Source of the DNA: Prochlorococcus sp. AG-347-E03
Lineage (GTDB): Bacteria; Cyanobacteriota; Cyanobacteriia; PCC-6307; Cyanobiaceae
Reading direction: 5' to 3'
DNA length: 64,000 bases
Assembly (NCBI GenBank): GCA_003279115.1
Contig: QCBG01000002.1
Span: 1-64,000, forward strand
The notes under the pieces: model-generated
What the model was told of the DNA's origin: nothing
Database searches by the model: none
Seen by the model: only the letters and a program-made list of their open reading frames with translations
In this document: positions 24,727 through 36,057 of the stretch, one piece after another
Layout of the letters: each line of letters begins with the position of its first letter
Position numbering within the stretch: the stretch's first letter is position 1
Made by a program: the position numbers and the translations under genes

Positions 24727-26037
24727 ATGAATAATATCCGCACAATAAAAGGTGGAGTTAATTTAAAAGGAAAAGTAAAAGTACCTGGAGATAAATCTAT
24801 ATCTCATAGAGCTTTAATAATAGGAAGTATTGCTAAGGGTGAGACGACTATCGAGGGTTTTTTATATTCTGAAGATCCACTTTCAACTGCTGATTGTCTT
24901 AGAAAATTAGGTGCAAACATACCAGAAATAAAAAAAAATGAGCCTTTTACGATTTCAGGGATGGGTCTTGATGGATTAAAAGAGCCAAAAGAAATTCTCA
25001 ATTGTGGAAATTCAGGAACCACTATGAGGTTATTAATGGGTTTATTAGCCGCACAAGAAGGTAAGAATTTCATCTTAACCGGGGACTCTTCACTTAACGA
25101 AAGGCCAATGGGGAGAGTTGGCAAACCATTATCTTTGATGGGTGGCAAAATTTTTGGCAGAGAAAAAGGGAACAAAGCTCCAATCTCAATTGATGGAAAA
25201 AAACTTAAGGGATGTGTTATTGGAACTCCAGTGGCAAGTGCTCAAGTTAAATCGGCAATATTATTGGCAGGCCTCAATGCTTCTGGAACTACTTCTGTTA
25301 TCGAACCAGCATCTTCAAGAGACCATACTGAAAGAATGTTAAAAGCATTTGGAGCAGACATCAGTATCAGAGGAGAATTAGGAAGGAATGTAGTTATCAA
25401 GTCAGGGGATAACTTAATTGGCCAGAGAATATTGATTCCTGGAGACATAAGCTCTGCTTCTTTTTGGATGATTGCTGCATCTATTGTTCCAAATTCGGAG
25501 GTTTTAATTCAGAATGTCGGATTAAATCCCACTAGAACAGGAATTTTAAATGTAATGGATTCAATGGGGTGCAATTTTGAGATTTTAGATAAATCGACTA
25601 TTGCAGGAGAACCTATTGGATCAATTAAAGTAAAAACTTCAAATAATTTAAGATCATTCACTATTGAAGGCGATATTCTCCCAAAACTTATAGATGAAAT
25701 TCCTATCCTTACTGTGGCTGCTTGTTTTTGTAATGGAGTTTCTGAAATTAAGGATGCGCAAGAATTAAGAGTTAAGGAAACAGATCGATTAAAAGTCATG
25801 GCACGACAGTTACAAAAATTCGGCGCTGAAATAACAGAAAAAGAGGATGGGTTAATAATTAATGGGCAATCAAAATTTCATTCTGCGGAAGTAGATAGTG
25901 AAACAGATCATCGAGTAGCAATGAGTCTTGCTATTGCTTCACTTCTTGCCAAAGGTACCTCAAAAATCATAAGAGCAGATGCAGCTAGCGTCTCGTATCC
26001 CACTTTTTGGGAAGAGCTAGCCAAACTAGCCAACTAA
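24727..26037 (+). CDS. aroA: 3-phosphoshikimate 1-carboxyvinyltransferase (EPSP synthase)
   Basis: AroA transfers enolpyruvate from PEP to shikimate-3-phosphate in aromatic amino-acid synthesis. The 436-residue protein has the two-domain inside-out barrel signals: [13 protein letters not shown] near residue 22, [18 protein letters not shown] near 90 (PEP/S3P contacts), [10 protein letters not shown] near 122 and the C-terminal [12 protein letters not shown] near 348. The N-x-G-x-S/A-G-T-x-M-R segment reads [10 protein letters not shown], the class II-like form. An upstream TTG at 24688 also keeps the frame open, but the ATG at 24727 gives the usual N-terminus. A tRNA-modification-type methyltransferase gene follows 13 bases on. 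Confidence 0.95.
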   Translation: MNNIRTIKGGVNLKGKVKVPGDKSISHRALIIGSIAKGETTIEGFLYSEDPLSTADCLRKLGANIPEIKKNEPFTISGMGLDGLKEPKEILNCGNSGTTMRLLMGLLAAQEGKNFILTGDSSLNERPMGRVGKPLSLMGGKIFGREKGNKAPISIDGKKLKGCVIGTPVASAQVKSAILLAGLNASGTTSVIEPASSRDHTERMLKAFGADISIRGELGRNVVIKSGDNLIGQRILIPGDISSASFWMIAASIVPNSEVLIQNVGLNPTRTGILNVMDSMGCNFEILDKSTIAGEPIGSIKVKTSNNLRSFTIEGDILPKLIDEIPILTVAACFCNGVSEIKDAQELRVKETDRLKVMARQLQKFGAEITEKEDGLIINGQSKFHSAEVDSETDHRVAMSLAIASLLAKGTSKIIRADAASVSYPTFWEELAKLAN

Positions 26038-26050
26038 CTTAAAAAAGTTT

Positions 26051-26962
26051 TTGTCTGAATTAATAGAAGTTTTAACTAAAGATGGTAGTTACTCTCTAAG
26101 AAGTGTATTTTTTCGAGAGAACTTCCATAGTTTATTGGGCGCATTGGAGGAAACAAAGTCAAAGTTTACAGCTACTTCAAATTTGCAAAGATTTAAGGGC
26201 AAATCTCTTAATGTTTTAGATATATGTTTTGGTTTAGGATACAATTCAGCTTCATTATTAAATGAATTAATTAAACAAAAATCATATTTAAATTTGTATG
26301 CATTGGAGATTGATAAAAAGCCTCTTGAATATTCGCTTAGAAATGAATCTTTCATTAAATTATGGGATCCAAAAATCAAAAAAATATTTGAATCACTTTA
26401 TCAAGAAGATTACTTTGAGGATCAATTTTTTAAATGCAGTATTTTATGGGGTGATGCTAGAGAAAAAATCAACATTATTCCTTCCTCTATTAAATTCGAT
26501 CTGATTTATTTAGATGGTTTTTCTCCTCAAAAATGCCCACAAGTATGGACAATTGAATTTTTATCCAAAGTCATAGAAAATCTAAATCCTCAGGGTTATT
26601 TGATAACTTATTCTTCATCAGCAGCAGTAAGAAAAACCTTAAGAAATCTTGGATTGGAAATTTTTACTATTAAGCCAAGTTTTAAAAAAAGAACTTTTTG
26701 GAGTCAGGGAACTGTCGGGATATCAAAATTTGATAAGAACAAATTGAAACCTAATTTCAATTTTGAAAAGTTATCTTTAATGGAAGAAGAACATCTCTTA
26801 ACTAAAGCTAGTATTCCATATAGAGATCAAGATTTGAACTCAAGCAAAGAAAATATAATCAGAAGAAGATTAGATGAGCAATTATTCTCAAATCTATTAT
26901 CTACAAATAAATGGAGAGAGAAGTGGGGAATGACGAAGTTATCCGTTAAGAGTAAAATTTAA
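26051..26962 (+). CDS. MnmC-like (MnmD) SAM-dependent methyltransferase
   Basis: The 303-residue product resembles the N-terminal methyltransferase domain of MnmC, which finishes mnm5U at the wobble position of tRNA. The SAM site reads [16 protein letters not shown] near residue 56, and the family signature [13 protein letters not shown] (usually DAFxPxxxPxxW) is near 155. FAD-dependent oxidase parts of bifunctional MnmC are absent, so this is the MnmD-type stand-alone form. The start is a TTG at 26051; no ATG is near enough. It sits 13 bases after aroA and 19 before glmU, all on the plus strand. Confidence 0.75.
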   Translation: MSELIEVLTKDGSYSLRSVFFRENFHSLLGALEETKSKFTATSNLQRFKGKSLNVLDICFGLGYNSASLLNELIKQKSYLNLYALEIDKKPLEYSLRNESFIKLWDPKIKKIFESLYQEDYFEDQFFKCSILWGDAREKINIIPSSIKFDLIYLDGFSPQKCPQVWTIEFLSKVIENLNPQGYLITYSSSAAVRKTLRNLGLEIFTIKPSFKKRTFWSQGTVGISKFDKNKLKPNFNFEKLSLMEEEHLLTKASIPYRDQDLNSSKENIIRRRLDEQLFSNLLSTNKWREKWGMTKLSVKSKI

Positions 26963-26981
26963 ATTAGGATTTCAAATAAAC

Positions 26982-28331
26982 ATGTTAAGTGTTGCGATAT
27001 TAGCGGCAGGCAAGGGCACCAGAATGGAAAGCTCATTGCCAAAAGTTTTACATAAAATTTCTGGCAAAAGTCTTTTACAAAGAGTAATTGATTCATGTGT
27101 CGAATTAAAACCTGATCAGATTTTCGTAATTGCTGGACACAAATCAAACGAAGTACAAGAGTCAATCCCAAACGACAAAAAAATTAATGTTGTCATTCAA
27201 GAACCACAATCAGGAACTGGTCATGCTATTCAGGTACTTTGTAGAGAAGTAAAAAATCATGCAGGAACACTCTTGATACTTAATGGCGATGTGCCACTAA
27301 TTAGGCCTAGTACGCTAAAAAGACTTTTGTATTTTCACGATTCAAAAAATGCTGATGTTTCTTTAGTTACTACAAAGAAAACAAATCCTCATGGATATGG
27401 CAGAGTTTTTTTGAAGGGGGATTTTATAGAGAGAATTGTTGAAGAAAAAGATTGTAATGATCTAGAAAGAGAAAATCCATTAATAAATGCAGGTGTTTAC
27501 TGTTTTAACTGGGGAAAATTATCAAAAATAATTAATACCTTGCATAGCAATAATAATCAAAAAGAGATTTACTTAACAGATACAATATCTTTGCTAGAAA
27601 ATTCCTTAAGCCTCGAGGTAGAGGATAATGGAGAGCTTCAAGGAATTAATAACAGAATTCAACTATCAGAGTGCGAGGAAAGTATTCAGAATTCAATTAA
27701 AGAAAAGCATATGCTTAATGGCGTAACTTTTATTAATAAAGCAAGTTGCTCTGTTAGTGAAGAAGCTGAAATTGGTAAGGACGTGATCATAGAGGCTAAT
27801 ACACATATAAGAGGAAATACCAAAATAAATAGTCATTGCATCATAGGACCAAATTCTTTTATTGAGAATTCTAATGTTGGATTAAATTGTAAAATCTCAA
27901 ATTCCACTGTTTATGATTCTCAGATAATGGATTACATTAAAATTGGTCCCTACAGTCATATAAGACCACAATCCAAAATATCTTCTCAAAGTAAGATTGG
28001 TAATTTTGTTGAAATTAAAAATAGTCAATTAGGGGAAGAATCTAAAGTAAACCATCTTAGTTATATTGGTGATTCAATAATTGGAAAATCTACCAATATT
28101 GGAGCAGGCACTATTACTGCAAATTTTGATGGACAGAAAAAATATCAAACAAAAATTGGTAAAAATTCCAGTATTGGAGCAAACACAGTTTTTGTAGCGC
28201 CAATAAATCTAGGGGAATCAGTAACTACAGGTGCTGGTTCAGTGATAACAAAAGACTCTAAAGATAATTCATTAGCGATCTCAAGAACTAAGCAAGTAAA
28301 TATAGAGAATTGGGGAAAAAAGAAATCTTGA
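26982..28331 (+). CDS. glmU: Bifunctional UDP-GlcNAc pyrophosphorylase / GlcN-1-P acetyltransferase
   Basis: GlmU makes UDP-N-acetylglucosamine for peptidoglycan and lipopolysaccharide. The N-terminal nucleotidyltransferase domain (residues 1 to about 225) has [18 protein letters not shown] at 7-24 and LNGDVPLI near 103; the C-terminal left-handed beta-helix (from about 255) has hexapeptide repeats such as [13 protein letters not shown] and the active-site region [26 protein letters not shown] and [10 protein letters not shown]. At 449 residues the length is standard. It ends one base before the murF stop on the other strand. Confidence 0.95.
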   Translation: MLSVAILAAGKGTRMESSLPKVLHKISGKSLLQRVIDSCVELKPDQIFVIAGHKSNEVQESIPNDKKINVVIQEPQSGTGHAIQVLCREVKNHAGTLLILNGDVPLIRPSTLKRLLYFHDSKNADVSLVTTKKTNPHGYGRVFLKGDFIERIVEEKDCNDLERENPLINAGVYCFNWGKLSKIINTLHSNNNQKEIYLTDTISLLENSLSLEVEDNGELQGINNRIQLSECEESIQNSIKEKHMLNGVTFINKASCSVSEEAEIGKDVIIEANTHIRGNTKINSHCIIGPNSFIENSNVGLNCKISNSTVYDSQIMDYIKIGPYSHIRPQSKISSQSKIGNFVEIKNSQLGEESKVNHLSYIGDSIIGKSTNIGAGTITANFDGQKKYQTKIGKNSSIGANTVFVAPINLGESVTTGAGSVITKDSKDNSLAISRTKQVNIENWGKKKS

Positions 28332-28332
28332 T

Positions 28333-29706
28333 CTAGTTAATTAATTCAATAATTTTTTCAAGTTGCCAACACCTGCTCCCTTTTATAAGAATAGAATCAC
28401 CTTTTTTTGTAGATTTGTTTATCTCTTGAGGTACGTCTTTAATATTATTTAAAATTAAGAATTTTTTCTTATCTTTAAGATGGTTGGTGTAAATTTTTTC
28501 ATTTTTTTTATCGCAAATAAATAAACACTTTTCTATATCTGAATTATTTATTAAGTTGAATATTTCTTTGTGATATTTTTCAGATTCCTTTCCCAATTCT
28601 TGCATGCTTCCAAATATGAAAAATTTATTTCTCGGTTTTTCAAGGAGGTTTTTAATACATGCTTTTACTGACTCTGGCGAAGCATTATATGATTCATCAT
28701 ATATTGTTGTTTTTACTGATTTAAGAATTTTATTCCTTCCATCTAAACTTCTAAAATCAAATTTATTAAAACTTGCAAAATTAATGCCTAGCTCTTTAGC
28801 AACTGCATAAGCAAATAAGAAATTCGAAGCATTGTGAAATCCCTCTAATGAAATTTCAAAGGTATTTTCTTCAATTAAAATTGTTTTATTCGAAGGGTTA
28901 TAAAATCCTCGCAAATTATCATCTTCCTTAAAACTCTTCTTTTGATTTTCTATATTTAATAGTTTTACTTTTATCACTCTACCTTTCCAAAAATCTTTTA
29001 AAGATTTTTCAAGAAATGGATCATTTGCTGGAATTATTACAACCCCCTCTGGATTTAAAAATTTACTAATTTCACATTTTGCATGAGTAATATTTTTTCT
29101 TGAGCCTAACAATCCAATATGAGCTGTGCCAATGTTAGTAATAACTGCAATATCGGGTTCACTATATTTAGATAAATTCTCGATCTGTCCAAGACCTCTC
29201 ATCCCCATCTCAAGAACTAAAACTTTATCTTCTATATCTGTATCAAGAATAGTAAGACCAACTCCAATTTCATTATTAAAATTTGAATGCGATACTTTAA
29301 TTCTTCCAAGTTTATTTAAAACTCCACCAATCATTTCTTTTGTCGTTGTTTTGCCAACTGAGCCAGTTATTGCAACAGTAGGAATATTTAATTTTTTTCT
29401 TTTTAGCAATGCTAATTTTTGAAACGCCTCAGTTGTGTCATTCACAACCCAATAAGGAAAATTACTAGGAAGTAATTTCTGCATCCCTTTTTTAATTACT
29501 ACTGATTTGACTCCTTTATTTAAAACCTCTGGAAGAAAACTGTGTCCATCAAAATTATTGCCCTTGATAGCTACAAAAAGATCATTTTTTAATAAAGTTC
29601 TACTATCAATACTTATATTTTTAAAATTTAAAAAATCTCTTTTCCCCTCGCTCAGATTTCTAATATCTCCCAAAACATCGTTTAATTCTGATAAAAAGAA
29701 TTCCAT
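28333..29706 (-). CDS. murF: UDP-MurNAc-tripeptide:D-Ala-D-Ala ligase
   Basis: MurF adds D-Ala-D-Ala to complete the cytoplasmic peptidoglycan precursor. The 457-residue protein has an N-terminal substrate domain (FKNISIDSRTLLKNDLFVAIKG at 30-50), the ATP motif ITGSVGKTTTKEMI near residue 114, the HSNFNNEIGVGLTIL segment that marks MurF, and the C-terminal domain with DESYNASPESV. All match the Mur ligase scheme. It is the last gene of the menD-menB-glgA-murF run and follows glgA by 11 bases. Confidence 0.93.
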   Translation of the reverse strand: MEFFLSELNDVLGDIRNLSEGKRDFLNFKNISIDSRTLLKNDLFVAIKGNNFDGHSFLPEVLNKGVKSVVIKKGMQKLLPSNFPYWVVNDTTEAFQKLALLKRKKLNIPTVAITGSVGKTTTKEMIGGVLNKLGRIKVSHSNFNNEIGVGLTILDTDIEDKVLVLEMGMRGLGQIENLSKYSEPDIAVITNIGTAHIGLLGSRKNITHAKCEISKFLNPEGVVIIPANDPFLEKSLKDFWKGRVIKVKLLNIENQKKSFKEDDNLRGFYNPSNKTILIEENTFEISLEGFHNASNFLFAYAVAKELGINFASFNKFDFRSLDGRNKILKSVKTTIYDESYNASPESVKACIKNLLEKPRNKFFIFGSMQELGKESEKYHKEIFNLINNSDIEKCLFICDKKNEKIYTNHLKDKKKFLILNNIKDVPQEINKSTKKGDSILIKGSRCWQLEKIIELIN

Positions 29707-29717
29707 TAAAACTTAAT

Positions 29718-31169
29718 TCATACTTTTTTTAAGGATGGATCAGCGGATTGTCCGTAAGAGAACTTTTCAACTTCAGCAAAATCTGGAGATGGTTCTTTTA
29801 TTCCACAAACATCCTTATACATAATTTCGTATTCGAGAGCGGATCTTTGCCAACTAAACTCTTGACTCATTGCTCTTTTTTGCAATAATTCCCAACTATC
29901 TTTATGTCTAAAGGCCTCCCAAGACCTTACTAAAGATGTATAGAAATCTATAGGTTCAAAGCGATCGAAGCAAAAACCTGTGCCACAATTATTTTCTGGA
30001 TCATAAGGTAAAACTGTGTCAACCAAACCGCCTACTCGTCTTACTATTGGAATAGAGCCATACCTCATAGCAAGTAATTGACTAATACCACAAGGTTCGA
30101 ATCTACTTGGCATTAAAAATGCATCAGAGCCACCATATATAAGTCTTGATAAAGAATCATCATAGGTAAGAAATACAGAGAATCTTCCTGGGTAATCTAA
30201 TGCAAGTTGCCATAATCCTGACTCTAAATATCTATCTCCAGTCCCTAAAACAACTATTTGCGAATCTGTATATGCTAAAAGTCTTCTTGAAACTTGTAAA
30301 AGTAAGTCAACCCCTTTCTGATCAACTAACCTACTGACCATACCTAAAAGATATTTTTTTGTATTAACTTCGAGACCCATTTCTCTCTGCAGAATTTTTT
30401 TATTTTCAAGCCTATTTCCCAAATTCTTAATACTGAATTTTGCAGGTAAAACTGGATCTTTGGCTGGATTCCATTCATCAAGATCTATGCCATTAAGAAT
30501 TCCCCTTAATTTACCTGAAATGTAATTAAGTAATCCTTCGAGGCTTTCCCCGTATTCATGGGTTTTAATCTCATCTGCATAAGTCGGAGAAACAGCATTG
30601 ACCCTATCTGCGTACAACATTGCCGCAGCCATTGTGTGGTCTCCATGCATATACCAAGGACACCAAGTCATTTTTTCAAGTTTCCACCTCCAAGGACCTT
30701 GGTATTTTAAATTATGAATTGTGAAGACAGTACTAATTTCGGGATCCTGATGCATCCAAACAGGAATCATACCAGTGTGCCAATCATGGCAATGGAGAAC
30801 TTGAGGTTTCCAACAATTCCAGGCAAATTCTGCAGTGGCACTAGCAAAAAATGTAAAGCGCCAGTCCTCATTTTCGCCTCCGTATATTTGGTCAGAGTCA
30901 AATATTGGATGACCCACTAGGTAAATCACATAATTATGAATGGGATGTTTTGCTTCATATACAGCGAAATCAGTTCCCATTGTATTTGCTCTAAAAACTG
31001 GTTCATTCGACACCTCTAAAAGACTCCACAATTTCCCATAGCCTGGAATTATTACCCTCACATCGTGACCAAGTTTTATCAAAGATGGAGGTAAAGAACC
31101 AACCACATCTCCCATACCTCCAACTTTGATCATTGGAGCACATTCAGCAGCGGCAAGAAGAATTCTCAT
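29718..31169 (-). CDS. glgA: Glycogen synthase (ADP-glucose type, GT5)
   Basis: GlgA extends alpha-1,4-glucan chains from ADP-glucose. The 483-residue protein starts with the [13 protein letters not shown] motif (residues 16-28, the ADP-glucose-binding KxGG), then [23 protein letters not shown] near 126 and the C-terminal GT-B domain with [14 protein letters not shown] near 290 and [17 protein letters not shown] near 373, which holds the catalytic Glu. The branching enzyme glgB is at 58.4 kb, and glucokinase at 43.5 kb. It is placed between menB and murF in one strand-coherent block. Confidence 0.95.
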   Translation of the reverse strand: MRILLAAAECAPMIKVGGMGDVVGSLPPSLIKLGHDVRVIIPGYGKLWSLLEVSNEPVFRANTMGTDFAVYEAKHPIHNYVIYLVGHPIFDSDQIYGGENEDWRFTFFASATAEFAWNCWKPQVLHCHDWHTGMIPVWMHQDPEISTVFTIHNLKYQGPWRWKLEKMTWCPWYMHGDHTMAAAMLYADRVNAVSPTYADEIKTHEYGESLEGLLNYISGKLRGILNGIDLDEWNPAKDPVLPAKFSIKNLGNRLENKKILQREMGLEVNTKKYLLGMVSRLVDQKGVDLLLQVSRRLLAYTDSQIVVLGTGDRYLESGLWQLALDYPGRFSVFLTYDDSLSRLIYGGSDAFLMPSRFEPCGISQLLAMRYGSIPIVRRVGGLVDTVLPYDPENNCGTGFCFDRFEPIDFYTSLVRSWEAFRHKDSWELLQKRAMSQEFSWQRSALEYEIMYKDVCGIKEPSPDFAEVEKFSYGQSADPSLKKV

Positions 31170-31205
31170 TGATAATTATTTAATAAAGTTCTTTTGAAAA
31201 ATAAA

Positions 31206-32063
31206 TTAGGGGGTCCATTTGTAGTCAGAGAAGTCTGGTGGACGCTTTTCAAGAAAGGCATCTCTTCCTTCTTGGGCTTCTTCAGTTGAATAAAATAATT
31301 GAGTTGTGTATCCAGATAATTCTTGAATACCCGCAATCCCATCATTCTCCGCATTGAATGAAGCTTTAAGAATACGAATAGCAGTTGGACTGTTTCGTAA
31401 TATCTCTCTTGCCCAGATTACACCCTCAGCTTCTAATTCTTCAATCTTTGTAATTGCATTTATCAAGCCCATCTCTAGTGCTTCTTCAGAATTATATTTT
31501 CTACATAAAAACCAAATTTCTTTTGCTTTTCTTTGACCTACAAGTCTTGCCAAATAACTAGATCCAAATCCCGCATCAAAACTACCAACTCTGGGACCTG
31601 TTTGACCAAATATTGCATTTTCAGAGGCGATACTTAGATCACAAATTAAATGAAGTACCTGGCCTCCTCCAATTGCGAAACCAGGAACTAAGGCTATAAC
31701 CACTTTAGGCAAACTTCTTATTAATCTTTGAAGTTCAAGTACATTTAATCTCTGCTTCCCTTCATCATTTTTATATCCATTTTCACCTCTTACGCTCTGA
31801 TCACCTCCAGAGCAAAAAGAATAAATACCTTTCTTGTCAGGTCCCGCACCTGTAAAGAGAACTACGCCAATAGTCTCATCATTTCTTACAATATTAAATG
31901 CGTTGATGAGTTCATCTACAGTTTGTGGCCTAAATGCATTTCTTTTTTCAGGCCGATTAATTGCAATTCTCGCAATTCCCTCATCAGATTTATGAAACAA
32001 TATATCCTCATAAGATTTGCATTCTGACCAATTTAAATTTGTTTTACCAGGTAATACTTTCAT
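31206..32063 (-). CDS. menB: 1,4-dihydroxy-2-naphthoyl-CoA synthase
   Basis: MenB closes the second ring of the naphthoquinone nucleus, in cyanobacteria for phylloquinone, the A1 electron carrier of photosystem I. The 285-residue crotonase-fold protein shows [21 protein letters not shown] near residue 34, the oxyanion-hole segment SGGDQSVRG near 84, [15 protein letters not shown] near 125 and [27 protein letters not shown] near 160, which is the MenB-specific part. The C-terminus has [10 protein letters not shown]. It lies 35 bases after menD, and 36 before glgA. Confidence 0.95.
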   Translation of the reverse strand: MKVLPGKTNLNWSECKSYEDILFHKSDEGIARIAINRPEKRNAFRPQTVDELINAFNIVRNDETIGVVLFTGAGPDKKGIYSFCSGGDQSVRGENGYKNDEGKQRLNVLELQRLIRSLPKVVIALVPGFAIGGGQVLHLICDLSIASENAIFGQTGPRVGSFDAGFGSSYLARLVGQRKAKEIWFLCRKYNSEEALEMGLINAITKIEELEAEGVIWAREILRNSPTAIRILKASFNAENDGIAGIQELSGYTTQLFYSTEEAQEGRDAFLEKRPPDFSDYKWTP

Positions 32064-32098
32064 GAATCCTAATTATTCAAAGATAGAAAATAATAAAT

Positions 32099-33862
32099 TT
32101 AACTGCCAATTATTTTTTCTAGCAGGGAATTTTTTTCACAAATTTCATTTTGTGGATCAATATCAACTTTAATTATTACAGATTTCTCGTTAGAAATGCT
32201 CCAATCGAATGCCTCTCGTAATTTTTTAAAATTTGCCACACTTCTAAAGTTTACTTGATAGCCCTCGGCGAGTTTCGACCAGTTTATTTCTTTAGGCATA
32301 ATAAATAGTTTTTTTAATTCATCTTCTTTTAAATTATTTTTATAAATACGATTAAATATGTTTCCGCCATTATTATTTATTAGAAGAATTGTTAAATTAA
32401 TGTCGATTGAATTTTCAATCAGCCAACCGTTTATATCATGAACAAAAGCCAAATCTCCAGTCACGAGAAGTAGAGGATTTTTAATTCTAGAAATTCCTAA
32501 TGCAAGAGATAAAGTACCGTCTATACCTGAGGCTCCTCTAAAGCTGAAACAATTTCTTGTTAAAGTAGCATTCTCAGAAAATGTAAGCCAATCTCTGATC
32601 GGACTGCTCGCGGAGAGCATTATTGGATTGTCAGCTGGCCAAAGTTTTGGGACAAGATTTGCGAGCTTATACTCAGTAATTTGATTCTGATTGGTAATAT
32701 TCTCTTTTAAAATTTCTTTAACTTGCTCACCTTCCTCAATTAGATCTAGGGCTAACGGAGTAAGAGACTTTTTATTTTTTTCGTTAACTGATAATTCTTT
32801 TAATAAAAGTGAAGTAAAATTCGATAACCCAAAATCATATTCGAATGATTTTTTTATAGGGTCCAGTTTTCTATGGTTTTTTTCCTTTATAAGGATTTGT
32901 ATCCCTCGGAAGTTTATTAAAAACTTCTCCAAATCAATTGAGGATGACATAGGACCAAGCCTCAAAAGTTGATAACAATTTAATAAATTCTTATTTTTTC
33001 TTAAGACTAATTCCCAATTTACAACTAACCCTCTCAAATCAGAATACACGCCTGAAACAGGATCAGCAAATACTGGCCAACCAGTAATTTCTTGTAATTG
33101 TCCTAAAGACTTATTAAAAGAAGGCAAGTCTTTTATGGAACCTTGATAGGGACCTGCCAAAATAATGCCAGATTCATCTAAATTTAAACTTTTTAAAATT
33201 TCTAAGAATTTCTTTTTATCAGACTTTATGTCAACTTCCTGAAAGACATATTTTTTCTTTAAATAAATTCTCTCAAAAACCTCTAAAACATTTTTTTTAT
33301 TTAAAAATGAAATATCTAAAGGCTTATCAATAGGAACATTCAAATGAATAGGACCAGGGAAAGTTAATATTTGTTTCTCAGAAATTCGCACTAAATTAAA
33401 AATTTCATTTTCTTCTGTTTCATGCAGTCCATTTAGATTTGTACTTAAAACTTTTCTGCAGACTGAACTCAAAAAATCTTCTTGATTTACTGTTTGATTA
33501 GCCCCACAATCTTTTAATCTTAAAGGTCTATCAGCAGTAAGAAATATAATACCCTTACATGATCTGTCTGCCTCAACTGCTGCTGGCAATAAGTTACTTA
33601 CCGCAGTTCCAGAAGTGGTAATAACTAAAGAAAGATTGCCTGATGCAGCAGAAATCCCAAGAGAGTGGAATCCTGCAGATCTCTCATCTATTGAATTAAA
33701 AATATTTACTAGTCCTAATTTATTTAATTCTCCAGCTGCTATTGCTAAAGGTGCGGATCTACTACCAGGACATAGTATTAAATTTTGAACTCCTATTTTT
33801 ATAAGAAGATTTAAAAGTTGTAAACTTCTAAGAAAATTTTTGCATTCAATAGATGATGTCAT
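32099..33862 (-). CDS. menD: SEPHCHC synthase (menaquinone/phylloquinone pathway)
   Basis: MenD is a thiamine-diphosphate enzyme that adds 2-oxoglutarate-derived succinic semialdehyde to isochorismate. The 587-residue product has [14 protein letters not shown] near residue 31, the [21 protein letters not shown] segment near 56 containing the conserved Glu that activates ThDP, and the C-terminal ThDP-binding region [13 protein letters not shown] and [12 protein letters not shown] (GDG-like to NN motif, near 480-515). The length is as expected. It heads the menD-menB-glgA-murF block and is divergent from lepB. Confidence 0.93.
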   Translation of the reverse strand: MTSSIECKNFLRSLQLLNLLIKIGVQNLILCPGSRSAPLAIAAGELNKLGLVNIFNSIDERSAGFHSLGISAASGNLSLVITTSGTAVSNLLPAAVEADRSCKGIIFLTADRPLRLKDCGANQTVNQEDFLSSVCRKVLSTNLNGLHETEENEIFNLVRISEKQILTFPGPIHLNVPIDKPLDISFLNKKNVLEVFERIYLKKKYVFQEVDIKSDKKKFLEILKSLNLDESGIILAGPYQGSIKDLPSFNKSLGQLQEITGWPVFADPVSGVYSDLRGLVVNWELVLRKNKNLLNCYQLLRLGPMSSSIDLEKFLINFRGIQILIKEKNHRKLDPIKKSFEYDFGLSNFTSLLLKELSVNEKNKKSLTPLALDLIEEGEQVKEILKENITNQNQITEYKLANLVPKLWPADNPIMLSASSPIRDWLTFSENATLTRNCFSFRGASGIDGTLSLALGISRIKNPLLLVTGDLAFVHDINGWLIENSIDINLTILLINNNGGNIFNRIYKNNLKEDELKKLFIMPKEINWSKLAEGYQVNFRSVANFKKLREAFDWSISNEKSVIIKVDIDPQNEICEKNSLLEKIIGS

Positions 33863-33912
33863 AATTTATATAAATGCTTTGAGATTTTCCTTATAACTGA
33901 ATTAAATAAAAC

Positions 33913-34497
33913 ATGTCTAAAATTCAAGAAAAAAGAAATTCAATATTAAAGGATTTAAAAAATCTTTTAATCTGGATATCTATTGCTTTAATTATACGAT
34001 GGCAGGTTATAGAGCCCAGATGGATCCCATCCGGTTCAATGCTTCCAACTCTACAAATACAAGATAAAATTCTTGTTGAGAAAGTAACACCTAAAATCAC
34101 ATCCAAATCAAATCTTTCAAAATTAAAAAATAAAATAGTTGTTTTTAATGTTCCGGAACAATTAATTAATGCTGGTTATGAAGCTGATACTGCACTAATA
34201 AAAAGAGTAATTGGAATACCTGGAGATAAGGTAGAAGTAAGAGACGGTAACCTTTACTTAAATGATATCGCTCAAAAAAATTACATTTTTGACAAAAATA
34301 TTAACTATGCTACGGGGCCTTTTATTGTCCCAGAAGAGTCATTATGGGTGATGGGAGATAATAGAAATAACAGTATGGATTCTCATATTTGGGGATTTTT
34401 ACCCTATGAAAAAGTTATTGGTAAAGCTATTTTTAGATATTGGCCGTTTGATAAAATTGGACCTATTCGGTTCCCTGCCCTTAATAATTTGAATTAA
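33913..34497 (+). CDS. lepB: Signal peptidase I
   Basis: LepB removes signal peptides on the outer face of the plasma or thylakoid membrane. The 194-residue protein has one N-terminal membrane segment (LLIWISIALIIRW at 18-30), then the catalytic Ser in IPSGSMLPTLQIQD (S42), the catalytic Lys in DTALIKRVIGIPGD (K97) and the box E segment GDNRNNSMDSHIWGFLP near 147. The short length is typical of cyanobacterial forms. It is divergent from menD (50 bases between) and followed 45 bases on by a DUF760 gene. Confidence 0.93.
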   Translation: MSKIQEKRNSILKDLKNLLIWISIALIIRWQVIEPRWIPSGSMLPTLQIQDKILVEKVTPKITSKSNLSKLKNKIVVFNVPEQLINAGYEADTALIKRVIGIPGDKVEVRDGNLYLNDIAQKNYIFDKNINYATGPFIVPEESLWVMGDNRNNSMDSHIWGFLPYEKVIGKAIFRYWPFDKIGPIRFPALNNLN

Positions 34498-34542
34498 TGG
34501 GTACTTGATGTTGTAAGGTTTTTATATCTTGAAGCTGTAGAA

Positions 34543-34878
34543 ATGTTTAATCCAGAATTTCTTGCTACTGAAAATAATGATCCAAATGATGAGAACGATT
34601 TAATCCAATATTTACAAAAACAATCTCCAGAAGTTTTGCAAAGAGTAGCAAAATCAGCCAGTGAAGATATTCAAGAAATTATTAGACATAATGTTCAAGG
34701 TCTTCTTGGAATGCTTCCTTCAGATCAATTTGATGTAAAAATAACATCTTCAAAAGACAACATTGCTAATTTATTATCTTCTGCAATGATGACAGGATAT
34801 TTCTTAAGACAAATGGAGCAAAGAAAAGAGCTGGAACAAACTCTTAAAAATGATGAAAACATGTCTATAGAAGAATAA
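34543..34878 (+). CDS. DUF760 family protein
   Basis: The 111-residue protein matches the DUF760 pattern of cyanobacteria and plastids: LIQYLQKQSPEVLQRVAKSAS near residue 20, IRHNVQGLLGMLPSDQFDVKI near 48 and NLLSSAMMTGYFLRQMEQRKELE near 78. It is all-helical, soluble, and has no signal sequence. Function is not known to me; plant homologues are linked to chloroplast regulation, so a regulatory role is possible. It sits 45 bases behind lepB on the same strand and converges with the DUF4336 gene six bases downstream. Confidence 0.75.
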   Translation: MFNPEFLATENNDPNDENDLIQYLQKQSPEVLQRVAKSASEDIQEIIRHNVQGLLGMLPSDQFDVKITSSKDNIANLLSSAMMTGYFLRQMEQRKELEQTLKNDENMSIEE

Positions 34879-34884
34879 TAGTTT

Positions 34885-36057
34885 TTAAAGATTTACTTCT
34901 TCAGGAATTATTCCTAGTTCAAACAACTTTTTATATAAACCCATCAAGAATTTGTTATCCTCAGGAAGTTTGTCCCACTTTTGGGAATTAATTTCATTAA
35001 TTAATTTTTGACAATCTTCTTTTGAAAATTTTATAGGCGCCGTAAAATGAGCTGGAATTAAATATTCCATATCTTCAAGAGACTTTATATTTTCTAACCA
35101 CTTAAGTAAAACTTCTTTTGAACGCGGAAAAATTAATTTTTGTAAAACTGGTGCAATTTGAATCTTAGGAGTTTCTTTACCCATTATTTCAACAAGAGAA
35201 GATTCCCAATCTTCGTCCCATAGAAAGGGATAAATACCGAAATGAGATCTCCAATTTCTAAGATCTTTTTTGAATGAATACTTAAATATTTTTTTTAAAG
35301 GTGGAATATTTAATTTACCTGGTTTCAAAAAAGATGAAAATAAGACTAACCTTTTCCACCCTTTTTTTCTTTGTTCTATGGAGTCAATCAAAGGTTCATC
35401 ACCTCTCTCTCTAGAATGAAAAAGAAGTGGAGTTGGATCAAAATTAAATATCTCAGGTGGTGTGGAGTCTATCCCAACTATTGCATCCGTTACATGAAGA
35501 GTTTTCGTAGGATAATGGAAACAGCTTATCTCCTGATATCTTCCCAGTCCTAAATTCAGTGGGCCTAATGAAGACCATTTAAAGGAGTTTGCATGTGGAG
35601 TACCTTCCTCAAACAGTATTCTTGATCTTTTTGATGGAATGCCTAAGAAATCTAGTGGTAGATTTATGGGAAAACTCCATTGTCCAGGACAAAGCCAAAT
35701 TTCTGCATCTTTAAAAATCCTTGAAAGAGCTGGTAGTCCGATTTTATGTTCTAGTCCAGAGGCACTCGGTAAAATTATTGTTTTTACGCTGCCGTGAATC
35801 GTAATTAATTTTTCCAACTTATTTATTAATTCTTTTGTCGGTGGGAGTGGATTTATTAGCATCAATCCATTATCAACCTTTATTACTGTCATTCTTATTG
35901 GAACCGCAACATAATAAAGTCCCTGAATTTGTTCCAAAGACCATATTTGATCAGGAATTAATTCTCTTAGAATTGTTTTCTTTTTTCCATAAGGATATAA
36001 GGGGAATAATGGCCACCAATTCCACTTTTTATTTAAAGTTTCTTCCACCACTATCAT
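34885..36057 (-). CDS. DUF4336 family protein (metallo-hydrolase-like fold)
   Basis: The 390-residue protein matches the DUF4336 family of cyanobacteria and plants, which I recall as belonging to the metallo-beta-lactamase-like clan. Visible family parts are WWPLFPLYPYG at the N-terminus, MTVIKVDNGLMLINPLPPT near residue 58, PSASGLEHKIGLPAL near 97 and CFHYPTKTLHVTDAIVGID near 180. The classical HxHxDH zinc motif is not intact, so catalytic activity is unclear. Its ATG overlaps the stop of the manganese-transporter permease as ATGA (36054-36057), which strongly suggests the same transcript and coupled translation. A role with manganese is inference from this linkage. Confidence 0.75.
   Translation of the reverse strand: MIVVEETLNKKWNWWPLFPLYPYGKKKTILRELIPDQIWSLEQIQGLYYVAVPIRMTVIKVDNGLMLINPLPPTKELINKLEKLITIHGSVKTIILPSASGLEHKIGLPALSRIFKDAEIWLCPGQWSFPINLPLDFLGIPSKRSRILFEEGTPHANSFKWSSLGPLNLGLGRYQEISCFHYPTKTLHVTDAIVGIDSTPPEIFNFDPTPLLFHSRERGDEPLIDSIEQRKKGWKRLVLFSSFLKPGKLNIPPLKKIFKYSFKKDLRNWRSHFGIYPFLWDEDWESSLVEIMGKETPKIQIAPVLQKLIFPRSKEVLLKWLENIKSLEDMEYLIPAHFTAPIKFSKEDCQKLINEINSQKWDKLPEDNKFLMGLYKKLFELGIIPEEVNL

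Noticed and set aside
24804-25175. A 123-codon minus-strand frame inside aroA
   Set aside because: It is the mirror of the conserved AroA coding sequence; product is not family-like.
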